A DNA stretch of 20,241 nucleotides from an uncultured Rhizobiaceae group bacterium. Lineage in GTDB: Bacteria > Pseudomonadota > Alphaproteobacteria > Rhizobiales > Rhizobiaceae. This document shows positions 15,030 to 20,241 of this stretch, piece after piece. The DNA lies in the NCBI GenBank assembly GCA_938009335.1, contig CALLHT010000069.1, positions 1 through 20,241 of the forward strand, in the 5' to 3' direction. The notes below the pieces were generated by a model. It did no database searches. It worked only from the letters and a program-made list of their open reading frames with translations, and was not told where the DNA came from. Made by a program: the position numbers and the translations under genes. Within the stretch, counting starts at the first letter, position 1. Each line of letters begins with the position of its first letter.

Positions 15030-15999
15030 CTGAAGCATCTGAAGAAGACTCGATTGATTGTTCGGTACTGGGAACAAGTTCAGCCGCGGGCGCGTTTTCC
15101 TGATGAAATGACTTTATGACATCAATAAATGGCTGGTAGCGTGAATGCCTTGAGGTCGAAAACCCTCCCCCATAGGTCGGCTCAATTGAATCATACGCTA
15201 TGGGCTGTCGATCAAACATGGACGAAAGAAGTCCACGAACAATATTCTTTGCTTCCCCGGGCAGTTTCTTTCGAACGAGATGAACCCGATGCGCCAATTG
15301 GTCAGACTTCCAGATAATTGGAAATTTTGTCGCTAGATCATCCGTTTTTCTGGCGATGATCTGAAGCGTTCCGCGTGAATACCCGACAGACGGATTTCCG
15401 GTTAGAGAACTCCAGCCCAAAAGAGCATCATATTTTTTATCCAAAAAGGATGTGATGGTCTCTTCTCCCGATGCGTTATCGAGCAATTGCACATCGCCCT
15501 CTGAAAGCCCGGCTTTCTTAAGTGCGAGCTTTAAAACTCCAACTTCCAATGCTTTTTCAGAGGAAAGCAAGCCGATTGTCCTACCTGACATTGCTTTTAA
15601 GTTTTTGGGACCGCCGGGTTGTGTTAGCAAAACCAGATTGTATCCGTCAGTGCCATCAGCAGAGCGCGGAGATGCCACTGGTTCAATACATTCGCACACT
15701 GACCAGGCGAGCGCATAACCTGTGGCGGACAGAATGGCATATTCGATCCGGTCTGAAGATAACGCATCAATAAGACTTTCAGGACGCTTTGCTGTGAAGA
15801 ACTCAACATCCATCCGCAGAGCTTCCTGCAATGCTTTTCGAAACGGTTCGGCCCGACGGGTAAACGCCGCACTTTGGTCGCCCGTCACTACCCCAATGCG
15901 AAATACGCCAATGTCACTGCGCCATTCCGCAAGCGCGGATGCCGGCATTGCCAAAAGTCCAATCAATAAAAACCCAAATATCCTAGTTCTTCGCCACAT
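15004..15999 (-). CDS. PhnD-like periplasmic substrate-binding protein (orphan)
   Basis: A 331-aa type 2 periplasmic binding protein of the PhnD/phosphonate-like superfamily. The ATG at 15999 is chosen because it opens a textbook signal peptide (MWRRTRIFGFLLIGLLAMPA, cleavage after SALA at 24); the frame extends to a TTG at 16065 that would bury it. Visible family features are RIGVVTGDQSAAFTRRAEPF, the loop AILSATGYALAW at 88-99, and GRTIGLLSSEKALEVG. A short Cys pair VCEC (102, 104) follows the ligand loop. The last 25 residues are Ser/Glu/Asn-rich and probably disordered. No ABC permease or ATPase lies in the window, so it is an orphan; a sensory or pilus-linked role is possible but not shown. 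The ligand cannot be predicted. Confidence 0.8.
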   Translation of the reverse strand: MWRRTRIFGFLLIGLLAMPASALAEWRSDIGVFRIGVVTGDQSAAFTRRAEPFRKALQEALRMDVEFFTAKRPESLIDALSSDRIEYAILSATGYALAWSVCECIEPVASPRSADGTDGYNLVLLTQPGGPKNLKAMSGRTIGLLSSEKALEVGVLKLALKKAGLSEGDVQLLDNASGEETITSFLDKKYDALLGWSSLTGNPSVGYSRGTLQIIARKTDDLATKFPIIWKSDQLAHRVHLVRKKLPGEAKNIVRGLLSSMFDRQPIAYDSIEPTYGGGFSTSRHSRYQPFIDVIKSFHQENAPAAELVPSTEQSIESSSDASEKENPPQN

Positions 16000-16072
16000 A
16001 GGATGCGCCCCGCAATCAATAAGATTCGTTATTAAAACCCATAACAGGAATTTGGTACCCCACAAAGACCCG

Positions 16073-16091
16073 TTAACGATTTGCTAACCAT
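16073..16091 (+). promoter_or_regulatory. Candidate CtrA box in the PhnD-like/retropepsin divergent region
   Basis: TTAA-N7-CTAACCAT on the plus strand matches 11 of 12 bases of TTAA-N7-TTAACCAT (C for T). It lies about 117 nt before the protease ATG and about 74 nt upstream of the PhnD-like ATG on the other strand. It could control either gene. Confidence 0.42.
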
Positions 16092-16207
16092 AACCCAATT
16101 TTTCGCCGACTTCCGTGTGAGATCAATACCCATTAGTTCGATCTTAGGGCTTGCAAACTATGGTTTAAACAAAATGACTATCAAGATAACAACAAAGAGA
16201 GAATGCG

Positions 16208-16771
16208 ATGTGGCAGTATGCGGTGGGAATTCTGGGTGTGGGCTTATCGGTCGCATTCATGGCAAACACGTATGTTCTCAAGCAAGAACTTAACAATGAT
16301 GTCGAAAATGCTGCCGTAGAGCAGCAAGTTCAGGTGAAGCCGCAACCTGTAACGAAAACCGTTTCTCAATCTCGAGACACTGTCAAAGTGACGTATGCGG
16401 GCCGCAAGACCAAAATCAAGGCTGATTCACGGGGTCATTTCAACGTGACTGCGAGGATGAATGGGCGCAAAGTGGACGTTCTCGTCGATACGGGCGCGAC
16501 AACCGTTGCAATCAACCGTTCAACGGCAAGGCGCCTTGGCATTCGCTTGTCTCCATCCGATTTCAAGTATGAAGTCAGTACCGCGAACGGCAAGGTGAAA
16601 GCCGCCTCTGCCACGATTGACCGAATTCAGATCGGTCGGGTGTCTGCAAATAACGTCAGAGCTGCGATCCTGCCTGACAGATCGCTCGATGGCACCCTTC
16701 TAGGCATGAGCTTTTTGAACGAAATGAAGTCTTTCAAGATCAGCAATGGCGAACTCGTTCTGACGCAGTAA
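16208..16771 (+). CDS. Membrane-anchored retropepsin-like aspartic protease (TIGR02281 type)
   Basis: A 187-aa clan AA protease. An N-terminal membrane helix (about 5-21) is followed by a polar linker (25-70) and one retropepsin-like domain (about 75-187). The catalytic motif VDTGATTVAINR is at 93-104 (Asp94-Thr95-Gly96). The second conserved block DGTLLGMSFLN at 161-171 corresponds to the hydrophobic-hydrophobic-Gly element. As one domain holds a single catalytic Asp, it must work as a dimer (family knowledge), with the active domain in the periplasm. The ATG at 16208 has a purine-rich GAGAG upstream. It is divergent from the PhnD-like gene and is followed after 97 nt by the phosphohexomutase. 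The natural substrate is unknown. Confidence 0.87.
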   Translation: MWQYAVGILGVGLSVAFMANTYVLKQELNNDVENAAVEQQVQVKPQPVTKTVSQSRDTVKVTYAGRKTKIKADSRGHFNVTARMNGRKVDVLVDTGATTVAINRSTARRLGIRLSPSDFKYEVSTANGKVKAASATIDRIQIGRVSANNVRAAILPDRSLDGTLLGMSFLNEMKSFKISNGELVLTQ

Positions 16772-16868
16772 ATCGTCAGTTCTTTAAACTTCTCTTGTAT
16801 TTGATGCACAAAGTCCGCTATTCCCATGCGGGGCTGGCAACTATTGCTTCAGGAATAGGATAATCGGA

Positions 16869-18389
16869 ATGTTTCCAAAAACTGCCCCGTCTGTAAAACC
16901 CAACACGCATGCGTTCGAGAACACTCCGCTGGTAAAGCCAACCGGATTTCGGGAATATGATGCTCGGTGGTGGTTTGGTCATCCTGAGTCTGACAAAGAG
17001 CCAGAACTAAACCTGATGGGAATACAGGCGCTCGGCATGGGGCTTGGAACACTCATTCAAGAACTCGGTGCCGGCCCGGACATTGTTGTGGGTCATGACT
17101 ATCGAAGCTATTCTATGTCAATCAAGCACTCGCTTGTATCGGGCCTGCTTGCTGCAGGTGCATGTGTGAAAGACATTGGCTTGGCCCTTTCCCCCGTTTC
17201 CTATTTTGCGCAATTCGAACTCGATGTTCCATCCGTTGCGATGGTAACCGCATCCCACAATGATAACGGTTGGACCGGCGTCAAAATGGGTTGCGAACGC
17301 CCTCTTACATTTGGCCCGGATGAAATGGGCAGACTTCGAGACATCGTTCTTGGCGGAGAATGGAAGCTTAAGGGCGGCGGGTCTTACGAATTCATTGAAG
17401 GTTTTGCTGAGCGCTACATTGCAGCGCATGTGAAAGACAAACCTTACACTCGCAAAATCCGAGCAATTGCTGCTTGCGGCAATGGAACGGCAGGCGCATT
17501 TGCGCCGGAAATTCTAGAGAAATGCGGCGTTGAAGTGATCCATATGGATACGGAACTTGATCACTCTTTCCCGAACTATAATCCAAATCCGGAAGACATG
17601 GGCATGCTCCACAAGATGCGAGATCGTCTTTTGGAAGCTGGCGCCGATGTTGCTTTAGGCTTTGACGGCGATGGCGACCGATGTGGCGTAGTGGACAACG
17701 AAGGCGAAGAAATTTTTGCTGATAAAGTTGGCGTCATGCTGGCGCGGGATATCTCCGCCGTTCATCCCGGGTCAAAATTTGTTGCCGATGTAAAGTCGAC
17801 CGGTCTCTTTCTCACAGATCCCGTATTGCAATCTCAAGGTGCAGAAACTGATTATTGGAAAACCGGGCACTCTTACATCAAGCGCCGTGTCAATGAAATT
17901 GGCGCAATTGCAGGGTTTGAGAAGTCAGGACACTTTTTCTTTAATTCGCCGATTGGCAAGGGTTATGATGATGGCGTTGTAACCGCATTGGCCGTTTGTG
18001 ACATGCTTGAACGCAACCCAGACAAAACCATGGCCGATCTTCGTCGTGAATTGCCTGTCACCTATGGTTCGCCTTCCATGTCGCCTTATTGCTCAGACGA
18101 GACCAAATATGATGTGGTCGACACAGTGGTAAAACGCTTTGAGGATATGAAGTCCAAAGGCGAGAAAGTTGCTGGTCAATCGATCCGCGATCTTGTAACC
18201 GTCAATGGCGTGCGCGTCGTCGCTGAGGATGGAACCTGGGGGCTTGTGAGAGCCTCATCGAATGAGCCTAAACTCGTCGTGGTGGTTGAAAGCCCCGTGT
18301 CTGACGCCCGCAAGGTAGAAATGTTTGAGGCGGTTGACGCCATATTGCGGGAGAATGATGGCGTTGGGGAATATAATCAAAAGCTATAG
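16869..18389 (+). CDS. Phosphomannomutase/phosphoglucomutase
   Basis: A 506-aa alpha-D-phosphohexomutase interconverting hexose 1- and 6-phosphates, feeding nucleotide sugars for polysaccharides. The phosphoserine loop VTASHNDNG is at 126-134 (Ser129); the usual Pro after TASHN is Asp here. The metal loop DGDGDR is at 266-271, and the sugar-recognition loop EKSGHFFF at 351-358. The C-terminal phosphate-binding domain contains DGTWGLVRASSNEPKLVV, with the RxSxxEP pattern. The start has an AGGATAATCGGA stretch upstream. Its last 32 bases overlap the epimerase gene, indicating co-transcription. The substrate (mannose or glucose phosphate) is not fixed by sequence. Confidence 0.94.
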   Translation: MFPKTAPSVKPNTHAFENTPLVKPTGFREYDARWWFGHPESDKEPELNLMGIQALGMGLGTLIQELGAGPDIVVGHDYRSYSMSIKHSLVSGLLAAGACVKDIGLALSPVSYFAQFELDVPSVAMVTASHNDNGWTGVKMGCERPLTFGPDEMGRLRDIVLGGEWKLKGGGSYEFIEGFAERYIAAHVKDKPYTRKIRAIAACGNGTAGAFAPEILEKCGVEVIHMDTELDHSFPNYNPNPEDMGMLHKMRDRLLEAGADVALGFDGDGDRCGVVDNEGEEIFADKVGVMLARDISAVHPGSKFVADVKSTGLFLTDPVLQSQGAETDYWKTGHSYIKRRVNEIGAIAGFEKSGHFFFNSPIGKGYDDGVVTALAVCDMLERNPDKTMADLRRELPVTYGSPSMSPYCSDETKYDVVDTVVKRFEDMKSKGEKVAGQSIRDLVTVNGVRVVAEDGTWGLVRASSNEPKLVVVVESPVSDARKVEMFEAVDAILRENDGVGEYNQKL

Positions 18390-19335
18390 CGAGAGTTTCG
18401 CGCTCGCAAATGCATTCACAATTTCACGCGGCACGAAAACCCACGCCCATGTGGTTCGGGTAGAAATATCTGACGGCACGCATACTGGCCAAGGCGAATG
18501 CGTTCCTTATGCCCGTTATGGCGAAAGTGTCGAGAGCGTCATCGCGCAGATCGATGCGCTTCCCGCTGATGTAACCCGCGAAAGCCTTCAAGAAATTATG
18601 CCCGCTGGTGCAGCTCGTAATGCCGTTGATTGCGCGTTCTGGGATCTGGAGGCAAAACAAACCGGCACCCCAGTCTGGAAACTCGCCGGACTTGAAGAAC
18701 CCAAAGAACTTACAACCGCCTATACGCTATCGCTGGAAGAGCCTGAGAAGATGCGCGAAAGCGCAAAGGAAAACGCGTTTCGTCCGTTGTTAAAGCTCAA
18801 GCTTGGCACGCCAAACGATATTCCTCGCCTTGAGGCGGTTCGCGAAGGCGCGCCTGATTCCACAATCATGGTAGATGCTAATGAAGGCTGGTCGCTTGAG
18901 GATCTTTCCGCGCTGCAACCGCATTTGGAAAGGCTTGATATTGCACTGGTTGAACAACCTTTACCAGAAGCAGACGATAGCGGTTTGATTGGCAATACGT
19001 TTACGATGCCGGTTTGTGCCGATGAATCCAGTCACACGAGTGATGGGCTTAAAGACCTGCGTTCCAAATATGACGTAATCAATATTAAGCTGGACAAAAC
19101 CGGCGGCTTGACCGAAGCGCTTAAGATGAAAACGCTGGGAGAAGAATTGGGTTTCACAATTTTCGTTGGCTGCATGGTCGGATCATCGCTCGGCATGGCG
19201 CCGGCAACCCTTGTTGCACAGGGTGCCAGTTTTGTAGATTTGGATGGTCCACTGCTTCTGGCAGAAGACAGGGAGCACGGTCTTCGATATGAAGGCTCAA
19301 CTGTTTTTCCACCCGTTAGTGCATTATGGGGATAA
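18358..19335 (+). CDS. Enolase-superfamily epimerase: L-Ala-D/L-Glu epimerase or N-acetyl-D-Glu racemase
   Basis: A 325-aa enolase-superfamily racemase of the dipeptide-epimerase group. Catalytic KxK is at Lys146/Lys148 (PLLKLKLG). Metal ligands are Asp173 (MVDANEGW), Glu199 (LVEQPLP) and Asp222 (CADESSH). The opposite catalytic Lys lies in INIKLDKTGG (about 244-247). A DxD at 294/296 (FVDLDGP) matches the position that binds the dipeptide ammonium in L-Ala-D/L-Glu epimerases. DgcA-type N-acetyl-D-Glu racemases share this fold, so that name is an alternative; its usual partner DgcN is not in the window. The frame opens at 18325, but the ATG at 18358 with GGGAG upstream is chosen. It overlaps the mutase gene by 32 nt and precedes the transaminase by 6 nt. 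Confidence 0.88.
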   Translation: MALGNIIKSYSESFALANAFTISRGTKTHAHVVRVEISDGTHTGQGECVPYARYGESVESVIAQIDALPADVTRESLQEIMPAGAARNAVDCAFWDLEAKQTGTPVWKLAGLEEPKELTTAYTLSLEEPEKMRESAKENAFRPLLKLKLGTPNDIPRLEAVREGAPDSTIMVDANEGWSLEDLSALQPHLERLDIALVEQPLPEADDSGLIGNTFTMPVCADESSHTSDGLKDLRSKYDVINIKLDKTGGLTEALKMKTLGEELGFTIFVGCMVGSSLGMAPATLVAQGASFVDLDGPLLLAEDREHGLRYEGSTVFPPVSALWG

Positions 19336-19341
19336 TCTGAC

Positions 19342-20199
19342 ATGTCCAGAACTGTTTTTGTAAATGGCGAGTTTCTTCCAGAAGAAGAAGCAAAAGTTTC
19401 AATCTTTGACCGCGGTTTCCTGATGGCAGATGCCGTCTATGAAGTGACAACCGTGCTTGAAGGAAAACTTATTGCCTTTGAGGGCCACATGGTCCGCCTC
19501 GAGCGTTCGCTCAACGAGCTAGGCATGGATAAGCCGGAATGGATGGAGCAATTGCTCGATATTCACAAAAAGCTGGTTGAAGAAAACAGCCTCGAAAACG
19601 GCATGATCTACCTGCAGGTCTCCCGCGGCGTAGCGGATCGTGACTTTGCTTATCCTGCCAAAGGTACGCCAACGTCTCTCGTTCTGTTTACTCAGGCAAA
19701 AGACCCGCTCGCAAATCCGATGTATGAAACAGGCGCGCGTGTGATCACGGTTCCAGATCAACGTTGGGGCCGCCGTGACATCAAGACCACGCAATTGCTT
19801 TATCCTTCCATGGCAAAGATGATGGCAAAAGCGGAAGGCGTGGATGATGCGTGGATGGAAGAAGACGGTTTCATCAACGAAGGCACGTCAAACAACACAT
19901 GGATTGTCACGAAAGACGGCAAGCTTGTCACCCGTCACCTGTCAAACTCAATCCTTCACGGCATCACCCGTAAGGCGGTTCTGCGTTGTGCGGAGCTTCT
20001 TCAAATGGAAGTTGAAGAACGCCCATACACGAAAGAAGAAGCTGCTGACGCATCAGAAGCCTTCTTTACGTCAGCATCTGCTTTTGTTTGCCCGGTTGTA
20101 GAAATCAACGGCAATACCATCGGCACCGGAAAGCCCGGTAATGTGGTTTCAAAACTGCGCGAGATCTATCTCGAAGAGAGCATGAAAGAAGCGGTTTAA
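19342..20199 (+). CDS. dat: D-amino-acid transaminase (class IV, PLP)
   Basis: A 285-aa fold-type IV PLP aminotransferase that moves amino groups between D-amino acids and 2-oxo acids, typically D-Ala/D-Glu. Residues expected for the family are visible: Lys148 in RRDIKTTQLL as the PLP lysine, Glu180 in INEGTSNNTWIV, and the D-amino-acid-specific loop SRGVADRDFAYP at 94-105. This loop separates it from branched-chain transaminases. The length is normal (about 280). It begins 6 nt after the epimerase stop and is the last gene of the mutase-epimerase-transaminase run. With the epimerase it would link murein-derived L-Ala-D-Glu or D-Glu to central nitrogen metabolism (inference). No terminator is visible in the 42 nt left after it. 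Confidence 0.93.
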   Translation: MSRTVFVNGEFLPEEEAKVSIFDRGFLMADAVYEVTTVLEGKLIAFEGHMVRLERSLNELGMDKPEWMEQLLDIHKKLVEENSLENGMIYLQVSRGVADRDFAYPAKGTPTSLVLFTQAKDPLANPMYETGARVITVPDQRWGRRDIKTTQLLYPSMAKMMAKAEGVDDAWMEEDGFINEGTSNNTWIVTKDGKLVTRHLSNSILHGITRKAVLRCAELLQMEVEERPYTKEEAADASEAFFTSASAFVCPVVEINGNTIGTGKPGNVVSKLREIYLEESMKEAV

Positions 20200-20241
20200 G
20201 CTTCTTACTTTCAGGTACACAGCACGCCTGCCTCCACCAAT

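Noticed and set aside
16000..16065. Longer TTG-started version of the PhnD-like protein
   Set aside because: It would add 22 residues before a complete signal peptide and place the start next to the candidate CtrA box.
16081..16293. 70-codon plus-strand frame overlapping the protease start
   Set aside because: It begins at a TTG and overlaps the protease gene, which has the DTGA motif and membrane anchor in another frame.
1..20241. Search by eye for tRNA, rRNA, CRISPR arrays, transposases, integrases and attachment-site repeats
   Set aside because: None seen; all long frames fit pilus, envelope or metabolic genes and codon use looks even throughout.

Overview
This window looks like chromosomal DNA of an alphaproteobacterium, most likely Hyphomicrobiales (rhizobia-related) by gene content. 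Base composition is moderate, near half G+C by eye. The signs are a Caulobacter/rhizobial-type Flp (Tad) pilus locus with pilA-cpaA-cpaBCDEF-tadBC, CpaD-type lipoproteins, a TIGR02281-type retropepsin, and several candidate CtrA boxes. No tRNA, rRNA, insertion sequence, phage gene or CRISPR array was seen. The genus cannot be fixed from the sequence alone.

Left flank (1-2327, minus strand): an M17 leucyl aminopeptidase, a short MarR-family regulator and a C40 (NlpC/P60) peptidase that runs off the window edge read as one unit. An 8-bp inverted repeat lies just upstream of the unit, in the divergent region shared with tadD.

Tad locus (2449-14956): tadD (lipoprotein with TPRs) is on the plus strand. 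After a gene-free convergent gap, the main minus-strand operon cpaB-cpaC-cpaD-cpaE-cpaF-tadB-tadC occupies 11737 down to 3706. Upstream of it are cpaA (prepilin peptidase) and pilA (54-aa Flp pilin, below most length cut-offs), each followed by its own intrinsic terminator. Divergent from pilA is a secreted protein made of a single secretin-type N-terminal domain, then its terminator, then two TadE/TadF-like pseudopilins. Together these supply the major pilin, pseudopilins, processing peptidase, outer-membrane secretin with pilotin-like lipoproteins, inner-membrane platform, localisation ATPase and secretion ATPase of one complete Flp pilus machine. A TadG-type protein was not seen.

Right part (15004-20241): an orphan PhnD-like periplasmic binding protein converges on the TadF-like gene and shares a bidirectional terminator with it. 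A membrane-anchored retropepsin-like protease diverges from it. Then comes a compact plus-strand run: phosphomannomutase/phosphoglucomutase, an enolase-superfamily epimerase (L-Ala-D/L-Glu epimerase or N-acetyl-D-Glu racemase) and a D-amino-acid transaminase. The genes for D-Glu, murein peptides and aminopeptidase lie on both sides of the pilus locus.

The most interesting signals are near-consensus CtrA boxes at pilA and at the PhnD-like/retropepsin divergent promoter, the stand-alone secretin N-domain protein, and small cis-elements: a 9-codon leader ORF coupled by ATGA, a stop codon in a terminator loop, and the tadD-pepA operator-like repeat. Nothing here is clearly a wholly new system. 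The 13.1-16.8 kb segment holds the least understood genes.
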